Program-made: the position numbers and the translations under genes | Notes under the pieces: model-generated | Seen by the model: the letters and a program-made list of their open reading frames with translations, nothing else | What the model was told of the DNA's origin: nothing | The model's database searches: none | Shown here: positions 20,073 to 31,170 of the stretch, in pieces | How the letters are laid out: each line of letters begins with the position of its first letter | Numbering within the stretch: the first letter of the stretch is position 1 | DNA from: Cydia pomonella | Lineage: Eukaryota > Arthropoda > Insecta > Lepidoptera > Tortricidae | Direction of reading: 5' to 3' | Assembly (NCBI RefSeq): GCF_033807575.1 | Contig: NC_084704.1 | Coordinates: 29,613,968 to 29,677,967, forward strand | Length of the DNA: 64,000 nucleotides

Positions 20073-23000
20073 ATGACGGGGAAAGAAAATGCGGGGTCGA
20101 GTGCTCAGAATAGTGGCTATGCAAATTTACAACAGCCCCCGCCGTTATGCGACGGCGGTAATGGTAACATGGCGGACAATTGGCGTGATTGGAAAAAGGC
20201 ATTCGATTGGTATTTGGTGGCTTCGGGGCGCGATAGGGCACCGGAAAAAGAAAAATGTGCGTTATTCTTACACATTATCGGTAAAAGTGGGCGTGAAATA
20301 TATGAGGAATTGGACTTTGAAGAGGCCGAAAAGGACGATTTTGATGTGTTGTGCGGAAAGTTTGAATCGAGGTGTGACCCAACAAAAAACATTAACTTTG
20401 AGAGACATCTGTTTTTTGAGTGTTCTCAGGGAAGTGATAAGTTTGACAAGTACTATGCGGCATTGAAAGTGAAAAGTAAATCGTGCAAATTTGGGGATCT
20501 AAGGGATAGCTTAATATTGACTCAAATGATAAGAGGAATAAAAGACGGTCAGCTGAGAGAGAGGATGCTCAGAAAGTCGGATTTGGAGTTACAAGAAGCT
20601 GCAGCATGGTGCAGGGCGGCCGAGGTGGCGAGCGAGCAGGCCGGAGCCGTGCGCGCCGGCGAGCCGCCTGCGCCGAGCGCCGCCGTCGAACCCGTCGTGG
20701 CGCGGCCGCGGGCCGCCGCGCGCCCGCGCCCGCCACTATCACCGGCCGCCCGGGGCGTCGCGACGCCCGCTGCCGGCCGGAGCTTGCGGCGATGTTGGAA
20801 TTGTAGATACACGCATGACAACAACAAATGTCCAGCTGTGCAAGTTATATGCTTTAAGTGTAATCGGAGAGGACATTTTGCGAGATGTTGTCGGTCTTCA
20901 GGATTTGTAAATCATGCGCTGCGTGAGTTATCGTATCAATCGGCAGAGGAAGTGAGCGAAGAGGAGGAATTTATGATAAGAGGAATTGAAATCGGAACCG
21001 TTGACAGTAAGGACTGGTACGAGTGGATAGTGGTAAACGGAGCACGGGTGCAATTTAAATTGGACAGCGGTGCGGACGTGACAGTTATCTCGATAAATAA
21101 TTATGTGGCTGCCGGATTTGATCAACAATCATTATGTAAGACGAGTTCAATATTGAAAGAGGTTAGTAAGCATATTTTACCCGTTATAGGTTGTTTTGAA
21201 GCGTATTTAAGTTTTAATGATGTCACAATTAGACAAAAAATATATGTGCTAGACGCTGCTTGTGACAATTTGTTATCGCGAGATGCTTGCGTACAATTAA
21301 GGTTGATACAGCGTGTTTATGAAATTAAAGAAAATTGCATTAGTAAGATGATTGCGTCGTATAAACACATTTTTGAGGGAATTGGGCAGTTACCGGGGTT
21401 ACATAAGTTAACAATTGATGAAACGGTCCCGCCTGTTGTTAGAGGGTCTCGAAAAATACCAATTAAATTACGGCCAAAATTACAGGAGGAGTTGCAAAGG
21501 CTTCAGCAGTTAAATATAATAGTGCCGGTTAGTGAGCCTACTGACTGGGTCTCCAATATTGTGATAGTAGAAAAAGCGGATGGAAATATTCGATTATGTT
21601 TGGATCCTCAGCATTTAAATAAAGCTATAAAGCGAAGCCATTTCCAACTCCCCACTCTTGATGAAATAACGGCTAATATCTCGGGTGCCATGTATTTTTC
21701 AGTGTTAGATGCGAGTAAAGGGTTTTATATGTGTGTTTTAGATGAACCTAGCTCAAAACTTTGCACATTCGCAACCCCTTTTGGGCGTTTTCGCTTCCTC
21801 CGGTTACCGTTCGGGGTCAGTTGCGCGTCAGAAGTATTTCACAGTATAATGTACAAATTATTTGCGAGACAGGGCGTGGAGGTGTTTATTGACGATATAT
21901 TAGTTTACGGAAGGACGCGAGATGAACACGATCAGAGGTTAGGGGAGGTAATGCGTGTAGCGGCTGAGTTTGGGGTTAAGTTTAATAAGAACAAGTGTGT
22001 GTTTGCACAAGAAACTGTAAAATTTTTGGGTCACATACTTGATAGAAATGGAATTCGTATTGATCCAGATAGGGTGAAGTGCATCGAGAATATGCCTATT
22101 CCGGAAGACAAAAAAGGTCTAGAACGGTTTATAGGGATGACTAATTATGTGTCTCGTTTTATTCATAATTATGCAGATAAGGTGGAGCCGTTAAGGGAGT
22201 TATTAAAAAAAGATGTAACTTTCGATTGGCATGAGGTGCACACTAGAGCATTCAATGATCTTAAGCAGCAGTTAGCACAGGCGCCTACACTTAGGTACTA
22301 CTCGCCCAACGAGCCGGTGACGGTGTCGGTGGACTCGAGCTCGCGCGGGCTGGGCGCCGTGCTGCTGCAGGGCGGGCGGCCCGTGGCCTACGCTGCGCGC
22401 ACGCTCACTCCCACCGAGTCAAGATGGGCTCAGATAGAAAAGGAGCTCCTCGCCATCCTATTTGGTTGCGGTAAGTTTCACCAATTTATTTACGGGCACT
22501 CTCAGGTAACGGTGGAAACGGATCATAAGCCATTGGAGGCTATTTTCAAAAAGCCTCTGAACGAGACACCGATAAGGCTACAACGTATGTTATTAAAATT
22601 GCAAATATATGCATTAAATATTTGCTATGTACCAGGGCGACTGATGTACGTGGCTGACACGTTGTCAAGGGCGACCACGGATTTAGGCGGTAGGCGTGAT
22701 CAGCGAGTACAAGAGGAGGTAAATTTACACATAAATACTCTGGTGAGTAATCTACCATTTAGTAGCAATAAAATGCAGGTGATAGGAGAGGCAACGAGGA
22801 TTGACCAAAGTTTATGCGAGGTAATGGAGTATTACAGAAAGGGATGGCCGCATACTAAGAGCATCGTAACTGAAAAAGCTAAGTCTTACTGGGAAGTCAG
22901 AGATGAGATCCATGTCGTGGAGGACGTAGTATTTCGGAACGACTTGGTAATTATCCCTAGTAGTTTACGGGCCGAAATGATCAAAAAGGTGCATGAAGGT

Positions 23001-24110
23001 CATCTCGGGATCGAGAAGTGCAAGAGACGAGCGCGCGATGTGATGTGGTGGCCGGGCATGGCGGCCGCCGTGGAGCGCGCGGTGCGCGAGTGCGAGACGT
23101 GCGCCCAGCGGCGCGCCTCGCTGCCACGCGAGCCTCTCGCGCCGCACGCCCAGCCTGATAGGCCTTGGCAGGTGCTCGCTGCTGATATTTTTCAGGTAAA
23201 GAACAAATATTATTTGCTCGTGGTCGACTATTATTCCAAGTACGTAGAGGTGGCTACTATAGTGGATCTGAGAAGCGCGACAGTGATAGGTATCTTAAAG
23301 CCCATGTTTGCGCGTCACGGGATACCGCAAAGATTGGTATCAGATAACGGTTGTCAATTTGTGTCGCAGGAGTTTAGAGAGTTCGCTAGTGATTGGGATT
23401 TCGAACAGGTTACTAGTTCACCGCATTATTCTCGTTCGAATGGTCTTGCGGAGCGTAATGTGCAAACGGTCAAAAATTTGATTATTAAATCACTAGAAAC
23501 TAAAACTGATTTTTACGTGGCACTGTTGAATTTTCGCAACACCCCAATATCGGGAGAAAAATACTCACCTGCTCAGTTATTGTTTGGTAGGAGATTAAAT
23601 ACAAAGTTACCGGTGAAAAGTAGCCTATTGACCCCTAAAACTCCGGCGAGAAAAGAGATAGCAATCAGTCGCGATATTAAGAATGACAAAACGAGGCAAT
23701 ATTACAATAGAGGAACTAGGGCATTAAAACCATTAAAAAATAATGAGCAGGTGCGTATTCGAGACCCGACCGAGATAAACGGCAGAGGGCGCTGGGTGCG
23801 TGCGCAGGTGGAGCGCGCCGCCGCTGAGCCGCGCTCCTACTGGGTGCGCACGCCGGACGGCCGCCGATACCGCCGCAACAGGCAGCAGATTATACCGGCG
23901 GCGCCGGCGCCGCCTACTGACAATACTGACAATAATAGCAGCTCACGGACAAATATACCAAAAAACTATGATGACTTGGAGGAGTGTGGCGGAGGTCATA
24001 TTCCGGAACCAGAGAGTTCCCGTGGACCCCAGCCCCAGATCACAGATCAAGGTTCCACTTTCCGATACACTCGTTCAGGCCGGCGAGTACGCACGCCGGA
24101 TAGGTTTTAG
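20073..24110 (+). CDS. Gag-Pol polyprotein, Mag-like retrotransposon
   Basis: 1345 codons in one frame from the first ATG (20073). Gag N-terminus is about 1-235, with an Ala/Pro/Arg-rich linker (about 195-235). Two zinc knuckles follow at about 241-274: CWNCRYTHDNNKC is CX2CX3HX4C and CFKCNRRGHFARCC is CX2CX4HX4C. Aspartic protease: FKLDSGADVTVIS, catalytic Asp about 331. Reverse transcriptase: FSVLDASKGFYMC and FIDD (about 605-608). RNase H starts near Asp 754 (VSVDSSSRGLG), with KELLAILFG and TDHKPLE. Integrase: HHCC finger (His 974, His 978, Cys 1007, Cys 1010) and DDE triad Asp 1038, Asp 1091, Glu 1127 (DX52DX35E). The C-terminus ends TRSGRRVRTPDRF. All key residues are present. GC-rich stretches break the AT-rich codon use at about 20620-20800, 22310-22420, 23030-23160 and 23770-23910. 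Gag and Pol must be separated by proteolysis, since no frameshift site is needed. Confidence 0.95.
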   Translation: MTGKENAGSSAQNSGYANLQQPPPLCDGGNGNMADNWRDWKKAFDWYLVASGRDRAPEKEKCALFLHIIGKSGREIYEELDFEEAEKDDFDVLCGKFESRCDPTKNINFERHLFFECSQGSDKFDKYYAALKVKSKSCKFGDLRDSLILTQMIRGIKDGQLRERMLRKSDLELQEAAAWCRAAEVASEQAGAVRAGEPPAPSAAVEPVVARPRAAARPRPPLSPAARGVATPAAGRSLRRCWNCRYTHDNNKCPAVQVICFKCNRRGHFARCCRSSGFVNHALRELSYQSAEEVSEEEEFMIRGIEIGTVDSKDWYEWIVVNGARVQFKLDSGADVTVISINNYVAAGFDQQSLCKTSSILKEVSKHILPVIGCFEAYLSFNDVTIRQKIYVLDAACDNLLSRDACVQLRLIQRVYEIKENCISKMIASYKHIFEGIGQLPGLHKLTIDETVPPVVRGSRKIPIKLRPKLQEELQRLQQLNIIVPVSEPTDWVSNIVIVEKADGNIRLCLDPQHLNKAIKRSHFQLPTLDEITANISGAMYFSVLDASKGFYMCVLDEPSSKLCTFATPFGRFRFLRLPFGVSCASEVFHSIMYKLFARQGVEVFIDDILVYGRTRDEHDQRLGEVMRVAAEFGVKFNKNKCVFAQETVKFLGHILDRNGIRIDPDRVKCIENMPIPEDKKGLERFIGMTNYVSRFIHNYADKVEPLRELLKKDVTFDWHEVHTRAFNDLKQQLAQAPTLRYYSPNEPVTVSVDSSSRGLGAVLLQGGRPVAYAARTLTPTESRWAQIEKELLAILFGCGKFHQFIYGHSQVTVETDHKPLEAIFKKPLNETPIRLQRMLLKLQIYALNICYVPGRLMYVADTLSRATTDLGGRRDQRVQEEVNLHINTLVSNLPFSSNKMQVIGEATRIDQSLCEVMEYYRKGWPHTKSIVTEKAKSYWEVRDEIHVVEDVVFRNDLVIIPSSLRAEMIKKVHEGHLGIEKCKRRARDVMWWPGMAAAVERAVRECETCAQRRASLPREPLAPHAQPDRPWQVLAADIFQVKNKYYLLVVDYYSKYVEVATIVDLRSATVIGILKPMFARHGIPQRLVSDNGCQFVSQEFREFASDWDFEQVTSSPHYSRSNGLAERNVQTVKNLIIKSLETKTDFYVALLNFRNTPISGEKYSPAQLLFGRRLNTKLPVKSSLLTPKTPARKEIAISRDIKNDKTRQYYNRGTRALKPLKNNEQVRIRDPTEINGRGRWVRAQVERAAAEPRSYWVRTPDGRRYRRNRQQIIPAAPAPPTDNTDNNSSSRTNIPKNYDDLEECGGGHIPEPESSRGPQPQITDQGSTFRYTRSGRRVRTPDRF

Positions 24111-24714
24111 TTATGCTCCTTAATTAGGTATAAGTTGCCGATTAATGGTGAATTTTGCAATAATAATAATTAAAAAAAAAAAAAAAACAACACCAATTTA
24201 AGTATGTAATTACAAAATACATTTAACTTACTTATACAATTCAAAATGTAATACATTGTTTCTTGCTTTAGGTAATGATAATATCCTTACATACATAGCT
24301 AACTGGTAATTAATGTCCTTAGAAAGAGGAAACAATCTCAGTTGCATTGTATTCATATAAACCATTACAAGTTAGTAATAAGCTTATAGTGAACCGTAGT
24401 ACAATGTAATAGGGTTTACAATGGAACAGTGTAAATATCGCAGCATGTTAATGTTAATTAATAATGTTTTTTTGTTAGCCTCAATAAAATAAAAGAGCAA
24501 TATGTAAAAGTTTATAGCAAACAAAAGTAGTGACTTGTTGCTGTAGCGATAGTTAAGTGAATATTTAAACTTAGATATATATATAGGTTATACTGTTAAC
24601 TTAGATACCGTTATGCATTTAATGAGATAAGGTTTTTGATAAATTTGATTGTTTGCTTAAGTTAAGAGTGTTTTAAGCTTGATACCGATTATGCAAATAT
24701 GCATGTTTATTTAT
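24111..24714 (+). other. 3' untranslated region of the Mag-like element
   Basis: About 600 bp between the Gag-Pol stop and the purine tract. It has no ORF of env size. A poly(A) run lies at about 24172-24187. AATAAAATAAAAG near 24484 is AT-rich sequence of unclear role. Confidence 0.8.
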
Positions 24715-24725
24715 AAGGGGGAAGA
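24715..24725 (+). promoter_or_regulatory. Polypurine tract
   Basis: AAGGGGGAAGA lies immediately before the TG of the 3' LTR, the expected place for plus-strand priming. Confidence 0.9.
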
Positions 24726-24858
24726 TGTTGTATATATTATATCATAATTATACATGTGGGTAGTTGAGTAAAGTGCGGTAGGTACTGAATAAAAATAAAT
24801 CAGTCTTGGTCTAGCTATCTTGGTGGTTTTACTTAGATCCCTAATCCCGAATACTACA
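24726..24858 (+). repeat. 3' LTR, 133 bp
   Basis: Identical to the 5' LTR, including TGTTG start and ACTACA end. It is followed by the second GGTAT target copy (24859-24863). Confidence 0.95.
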
Positions 24859-24863
24859 GGTAT

Positions 24864-25631
24864 ACCATATTTACGCAAGTGATACATGACATGAGATTGA
24901 AATTTGTGTAACCCCTTAAGATAATAGAAGAAAAGCTGCATACACTACTTCACTTTATTTTACGTCCGTGGAAAGTGCATTTCTGTGTTGAGTCGCTCTC
25001 ACATTGCTTTAAGTGAAGAACGTAAGTTGCATTGAGATGCAGAGAATAAAACTAAGTACTTAGTGTAAGTATTTAACGCGCATCAAAATACTTACGTTCA
25101 GTAAAATGGTGTAAAAACACTTTATTTGATTTGTGTGAATTTGGTTTCATAGTAGGTATTAGGTATGTATAAAATTCTATAAATATACAGGGTTATTTTG
25201 TAGCCACGCGTGCTTGGTCACCCTCGGAAGCGGGGCATAGTTTGAGCGAGACAATGCTAATATGCACGTATAAGGCGACGTGAGAATAGGACGCAGTGTG
25301 CCATAGAAGATATGCGGACTAATATTATACGACAAAAAACAAATACTTTTACCGTACTAAAGGTGCCGTGCGTATTCTGACAGCAACTGCACTACTACTG
25401 CCGCCTGCCGCAAATTTCAAAACTCCGGGTAACAACATCGCTTTTTTGATATTTGCGGCAGTAATACAGGCGGCAGTATTGATACGCTGCAATTCTGCTA
25501 CAGTTGACAGCTTTACTGCACAAATTTCAATTTATCGAGAAATATCGTAGAAATGAAAGACCAACCTACTACTTGGTTATAGCTTATCCTATTGAGGGAA
25601 CTTTAGGCAAATTTGTAACTATTTAGCAATA
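24864..25631. other. No gene; GCAGTAAT-type repeat inside
   Basis: Between 25370 and 25535, GCGGCAGTAATAC and CTACTACTGCCGCCTGCCGC occur in inverse orientation, related to the block at 2690. The rest is AT-rich. Confidence 0.4.
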
Positions 25632-25965
25632 TACACCGTGGACTCGAGTAACCCGACAGACGTAAACCACGCATTCCTGAGGTCATAAGGAGCAAAAAAT
25701 GTTAAATAAATAATGTTTAGTCGATTTCGCTACAACTTTTTGTGTGTGTCTATTATTTTTAAATCTTGGTGAAAAAAAAAAAACAATTACAACAAATAAG
25801 TTTTTTTTACTTACAAATATTTTTACGAGTTTCCTTTAACATTTACTATTTGTATGTAGGTATGTCTAAATTAAGTCACATAGTGGCAGCTTAACAGCCA
25901 AAAAGGCGTTTTTCACCGAGTTATGACAAAAACAAATTTTCACAACAAATGTTATTATCTCTAAT
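25632..25965 (+). repeat. ATACACCGTGG family, copy 3
   Basis: Starts ATACACCGTGGAC, then AACCACGCATTCCTGAGGTC, AGTCACATAGTGGCAGC and GGCGTTTTTCACCGAGTTATG. This is the same block order as the copy at 9147. No ORF. Confidence 0.65.
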
Positions 25966-27856
25966 GTCGGCTGCACACTCGTTCTCGGCTTATCTCGGGG
26001 TGTCTACGAGTGTGTATAGCCCTCCAATAAGAAGACCGAAAAAACAAACAAATTGAAATATGAATATTACGTATTACCTCATATTTTTGCTGGGTTTTTA
26101 AAAATACAAAGCCCACTATAACGTTTGCTTTTACCTTTAAAATAACCACGACAGAAAAAAATGCGACGGCAATAAACCAAACATAATACACAAGCTTAAA
26201 TAAGGCTTATTCCTTTATCTATTTGGTAGATATTACTGCCGTCATTTTTGTATCGGAAAGTAAAAAGAACAATATTTTCTTATTTACTCGATTTACAGTG
26301 AATTGAAGTGAATATTTCATTTTTTTTAAAGACAAGTTATGTAGGATGGAGTATTTTATTTGACACAGTGTTTCTGGCTCCGCTAATATCGATTAGTAGG
26401 TAATGTGGGAGCTTTAACTATTCACATTACTAAACTGTTATATATTTACATAAAGACGGAGACCTTTAACATATTCAAAGTAATGTATTATTAACCATAG
26501 ACACTATATATCTCTGTTATATAACAGGAGTTATTTATTTTAAGATTAGTATACATACTTAATATTATGTTCACTCAGGTATTGGCTGTTGTAGTTATAA
26601 ATGTTGCTATCTGTTTTTCATGTCACTATATGATGTCACTGTAAATACATCATTTACATTAATTTATAACATTTTAATTTTAAAGTGCTTTAGATAAGAA
26701 GCCACATCATCTACACCATTAATCCACCACGCCTGGCCTTAGAGACTAACGCACAATTGTAGTTTAACGTAGTATAAAAACAACACAAAAACTAGATTAT
26801 ATATTTGCACGGGAGAACCAGACACCAACCAGCACAGAAGACCAAAACCTTATTACAATGAAATTGGCTCTATAAAAAAATAACCCACGAAAACCTGTCA
26901 AATCAAATATTTTAGACAAAATATATGATATTTTGTGAGGCACATTCATAAGGCAACAAAACCGTTACCGATTGTTGAATCTCGTAAAATCACAAAAACA
27001 TAAACTCCTTACTTCAAAGTAGGTGTTTTTCTTTCCGTGATTGCAAGAAGAACATTATTGTTATAGAATATTTGATATTCTTTCATATACCTAAAATCAG
27101 AGCGTGTTTTCTAGACGACTGCTTACGTATACGGAAAATTCTTGTCATTGTTAGCAACTTTCCAAGTTTGGGTTTGTTTGTGATTCGAGTTTCGAAATTC
27201 AACATTTCGCTCTCCAAGGGGCTGGAGGAAAGAATAATGTTTTCTGGTGATTTTTATCTAACTTAAATAAAGAGGGTCCGAAATTTGATGTCAATTTTGT
27301 TGAAAACACATCTCCTTATTTCGGAGCATCAGCAGCCGAAATTTATTGCAATTTCCTAACTGGAAGTCGACTCGTGTCCTTGAATTTGACCCCAAACCAA
27401 CGTACCTATTTCATAGAATTCATATAATAATATTTATTGTTTTCTAGGTTTCCAAGACAAACAAAGTGACGAAGCCGGACTAATCCCCGTAGTTGCAAGA
27501 TTTGATTAGCAAAATTGATTTCTGGAAAGTTAGTGGTTGAGCTAATTCTTGAAATTATAGATGAAACGGGATGAAGGTTCTAATCGATTGTCGTGTATAT
27601 ACAAGGTGAAACGATACCGAATATGCCATTGAACGGATATCATTGATAAAACCAGGTATCCTATGTTCGTCCCCAGGCCTCAAGCTATCTACATACCAAT
27701 TGCATCTAAATCGGTACAGCGGATATAAGAATGGACATACTCGTACTTTATTTTTGCATTTATAATATTATCTAGCTTACATTCACGAACTATCTTCGAC
27801 TCCAACTTCTTTTGGTCAAGTCAATGACTAACAAAGTTGTACGTGTATCCAAAAAA
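25966..27856. other. No gene recognised
   Basis: AT-rich. A small inverted pair (CACACTCGTTCTCGG and ACGAGTGTGTA) lies at 25975-26018. ORFs of 60-76 codons show no domains. Confidence 0.35.
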
Positions 27857-28424
27857 CCGGTCAAGTGCGAGTTCGTTTTACTAGCGCACCGAGGGTTCAG
27901 TATAAACTTTGAATTATCTTGTGTAACTATAAAGGCGAAAGACTTTTGATCAGAAGCACCTATACCAAGTATAATGGTGAACAGCAAAGGATCCATCGGC
28001 AAAGTGTCTAACTAATTTGCTCGATGTTAATACACGGATCTGGTTATATTTTTCCTGTAAAATGTTTATTACCCAATGTTAATATTATGTAAAAAAACAT
28101 AAATTTTCTTCGGTTAACTTCGGAGATAAGGGAGGAGGGGGGGTCGTAGGTAATGTTTTGGAATGTACAATTTGAGCTCTTTCAAATGATACCCCACTTG
28201 ACTTTGAAATTTTGCCCACACATATTGGGCATTTTCCATAGTTAATAAAAAAAATCATTATTTCTAGGTTAGAGTTGTTAATACTTATTCTAAATTTAAA
28301 ATCGATAGCTTGAGTGGTTCTCGAGATATTTAACGATGTGACAGACAAACCGACAGACAGTCGGATGAACAGAGTCGCACCATAAGGTTTCCTATTGTAC
28401 CTTTTTTGGTACGGAACCCTAATA
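27857..28424 (+). repeat. GACA/hairpin element, CCGGTCAAGTGCGAG subtype
   Basis: Starts CCGGTCAAGTGCGAGTTCG and ends GTACGGAACCCTAATAAG, after an eroded GACA tract (ACAGACAAACCGACAGACAG). Internal blocks TTTGAATTATCT, CTAACTAATTTGC and ACTTGACTTTGAAATTTTGCCC match the copy at 38097. The 122-codon minus-strand ORF inside is not a gene. Confidence 0.75.
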
Positions 28425-29028
28425 AGTACTGGCTTGAACATATTATTATGCAAATCATATACTTACTTGTGCACCTATACAGCTTACCTACACATTTCCA
28501 CACCTATAAATAGATCTATTGAGTAGATAAAAATATAGTACCATAATTAATAAGATAGTAATAAACAAGTAAATTAAACAAGTGCCATACGTTGACATGT
28601 ACCACGATCTACATTAAATATTGTTTAGCTTGAATACTTATTCAATCAATCCCGAATAGCGATAGTGGGGAGGAACCCGTGCAGCTTTCTTCATGCACTC
28701 AGCGTATTTACTACGTAAATACTGCGCGGCGTTTCTCCTGAGAAAGCAAATATTTGTGGCTCATTAGTGTAAACGAAGGGGCTAAACGGTAGTTTTATGC
28801 AGCGTAGAGAGCCACTTATATGACACCTATTGACTATGTGCGAAGTGAGTAATGGGGGAAAAACAAGCGGTAACACAGTGAAGGAAAAAAATGAAGTTTC
28901 ATGGGACGACGTCTTCACTCTATTTGACAGCTGTCAACTATCAGATAACTAATGTGACCTATAGGCTATAACCGCCAAGGGATTTCTGGTTGAACTTCAG
29001 AATGGCGAAGGCGCCTCGAGAATATTTT
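28425..29028. other. No gene recognised
   Basis: A 75-codon minus-strand ORF at 28691-28918 has no recognised motif. No repeat edges found. Confidence 0.35.
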
Positions 29029-29235
29029 GACTACCGGTGGGTAGGTGACCCCTGCCTATGTAGCCGATGGTCCTGGGTTCGAATCCCGGTAAGGGCATGT
29101 ATTTGTGTGATGTTTTTAAGTATTTGTATATTATATATATCGTTGTCTGAGTACCCACAACACAAGTCTTCTTGAGCTTATCGTGGGATTTAGTCAGTCT
29201 GTGTAAGAATGTCCTATAATATTTATTTATTTTGT
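29029..29235 (+). mobile_element. tRNA-derived SINE, internal-deletion copy
   Basis: Keeps GTGGGTAGGTGACCCC (A box region), B-box GGTTCGAATCC, GGTAAGGGCATG, TATCGTTGTCTGAGTACCC and TCCTATAATATTTATTTATTT. It lacks the middle block with GAGCATGGATATTTGTTCC seen at 17157 and 52153. Confidence 0.85.
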
Positions 29236-29259
29236 GATTGCTGATTATGTTGTTTTAAG

Positions 29260-29530
29260 TTTATAAAGGAGTATATTTCATGAAAATACAGACTAGAATA
29301 TATCTAAGCATAAAACTAATTAAAAACTAATCTTAATCACTTAACCTAAATATATCTAAACTTAAGGTCTTGACCCCCGCTCCGGGTTTTTCCTGATGCA
29401 AAGGCTGTCCATCGCAATCCAACGCAGCAACGCAGCGAGCTTGATAGGCATCTTTGCGTCGGGGGCAGCCCGGGGCTGGTTTCAGTAGGTAGGTAGTTAT
29501 TTTATACATATTTAGTTTATTTTTATATTT
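29260..29530. repeat. Probable LINE 3'-region fragment(s)
   Basis: Contains CCCCCGCTCCGGGTTTTTCC and GCGTCGGGGGCAGCCCGGGG, then GGTTTCAGTAGGTAGGTAG and an AT-rich tail. The GC-rich core in AT-rich DNA suggests part of a LINE coding end plus 3' UTR. No convincing frame. Confidence 0.3.
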
Positions 29531-29639
29531 AAGTTGTTGATAGCTTGATATTATGCAGTGAACTAAACTAACGTGTGCAGCTAATGAAGAATTAATCTTG
29601 AAACGTGTTTAACCATTCTTTAGTCAACAACCGGCTGTG

Positions 29640-29735
29640 CTTCGCTATCACTTTACTAAGCAACTACCGAAAAACGTCATACTCTACGAGCACACTTTTG
29701 ATATTAGAGAAAACGTTATACAAATTTGATGGAAA
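29640..29735 (-). repeat. Short dispersed repeat shared with 59455
   Basis: On the minus strand this reads GTGTGCTCGTAGAG, TGACGTTTTTCGGTAG and TTGCTTAGTAAAGTGATAG, and the block at 59502-59572 matches on the plus strand. No coding capacity. Confidence 0.6.
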
Positions 29736-29739
29736 CCAT

Positions 29740-30956
29740 TAAACAAAAACTAAACAGAACTATATCCGCCATGGTGGCGCCACAGTCATGCTCAGATCGA
29801 ATAGAGTTACAAGCATCCATAGGTTACGATGTCCGTTTATCATGTGAACCGTGCGTATCTTATTAGCCCTGTATTTACTTGCTACCTACGGTTTTTAAGG
29901 TGCAGTAAGTGCGTCAACTTAACCTCACCTACCAGTCACGCCGCTATAGCTACTGTATAGAAAAGTGAATACTTATGTTAGGGTACTGACTGAACAAGGG
30001 GTGAGCTAACAGTCAGAATAAATTGTTTTGTAAATCAGGTAGCCGGTGTTCCTATGCTAAAACGTAAAAAGTTGTTAATAGCATTTGTTCGTTCAGTCAG
30101 CTTTCCCGAGCCACAGCCAACAATGGAAAAATACATCAAGTGTTATAATCATATCTCTATAAAATGTTGTTTATTAAAGATCTACCAACTATACCCGACT
30201 AATCAGGATCCGACCTCATTTGTTGCGGCAAAAAATGCCGATTGAATGGATATTAATAGGAAAATTAGAGCCAATGTTTTATATATATGTTACAATTTTT
30301 ACTTTTGATTAAATATTAAGGCCATACGGGAACATTTGTTCATCGAGAATATAAATTTACTACTACAATAGTACTTCTCAAATTAGTAGAGAGCTTATAA
30401 AAAAATGGTCCTGAAATTACCAAATAAAATGCCTGTTTCAGGCGATAAAGTTCCATATAATATATATAATAGGCGACGTAACTATGGCAACATGCCCGAA
30501 AATGTTGATTCACCCATTTAATTTGCGAAATTCGAGATATTGCAACACACTGATCAATTGATGAGTCTTTTCCGCTATTCTGTGCCCGCTGATATATAAA
30601 AACGGTGAAAATAAAAGGGTCTGATTAATTGAACACCATTTGTAATTTAAATTTTATATCAGGTACGGCGACGTAACGAGTTAATTTACATAAATCACTG
30701 ATAATTCCTTTATTGTAATATTTCAGGCCACCCGGAATAGAATAAGGTTGTTTTATGGAATTTAAATTACAATTTCAAGTTAAGCTGGGATGGGGTCCGG
30801 TTTATTTTTTACACTGTGAGAATTCGCTGATTTTATAACCTTTTGTCTTTTTCTATTCGACTTTTTTTAAACTTAATGCGCCAAGTTAAAAAAAAAGTCG
30901 AAAGAAAGGCATGCCCAATTTACCTTTTTTACCGGAAAAGCGCTAAAACCAGCGGA
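29740..30956. other. No gene recognised
   Basis: AT-rich. A 63-codon ORF at 30054 has no recognisable domain. Confidence 0.35.
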
Positions 30957-31170
30957 TTAGGAGGCATTTGCGAGCGAGTTAAAAGCGAGCGCGCAACGAT
31001 CTCGCCGCGAACTCGTAACGTATTTTCAAAGAATCCCAGAATCTTAGTAAGCAGCGAAATAGTTGCGTCCCGCCTTCGGGGCGAGATCATTGCGCGCTCG
31101 GGGCGAACTCGTTACGCGCTCGCTTCGCTTTCAACTCGCTCGCAAACCACCAGTGACATGGGGCCCTAAG
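30957..31170. repeat. CpG-rich foldback element
   Basis: The left half (TTTGCGAGCGAGTTAAAAGCGAGCGCG, CAACGATCTCGCC) is mirrored by the right half (GGGGCGAGATCATTGCGCGC, TTTCAACTCGCTCGCAAA). It stands out as CpG-rich in AT-rich surroundings. The overlapping 108-codon ORF is a by-product. Confidence 0.7.

Larger units (their letters stand above)
19877..24858 (+). mobile_element. Complete Mag-like Ty3/gypsy LTR retrotransposon
   Basis: The 4982-bp element has identical 133-bp LTRs (TGTTG...TACA), a primer-binding site touching the 5' LTR, one Gag-Pol frame without internal stop, a purine tract touching the 3' LTR, and a GGTAT target duplication. Short LTRs, two zinc knuckles (the first CX2CX3HX4C), and a single fused ORF point to the Mag clade, known from Bombyx. 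There is no env-like ORF between pol and the 3' LTR. Identical LTRs and an open frame imply recent insertion and probably a functional element. Confidence 0.95.

Noticed and set aside
20070..23147. Antisense ORFs of 60-92 codons within the Mag-like element (for example 20549-20827 and 22965-23147)
   Set aside because: They are shadows of the GC-rich parts of the Gag-Pol frame and lack any domain.
24111..24714. Search for an env gene after pol
   Set aside because: No open frame of adequate length on the plus strand, and no signal peptide or transmembrane pattern. The element is not retrovirus-like.
28085..28453. 122-codon minus-strand ORF
   Set aside because: Entirely inside a GACA/hairpin repeat. 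Sister copies do not preserve the frame.
29041..29100. Possible tRNA gene with GGTTCGAATCC
   Set aside because: The same block occurs in three copies with identical non-tRNA bodies, so it is a SINE head.
30957..31170. CpG-rich block considered as a CpG-island promoter
   Set aside because: The CpG content is explained by the inverted arms of a foldback repeat. No gene start lies nearby.
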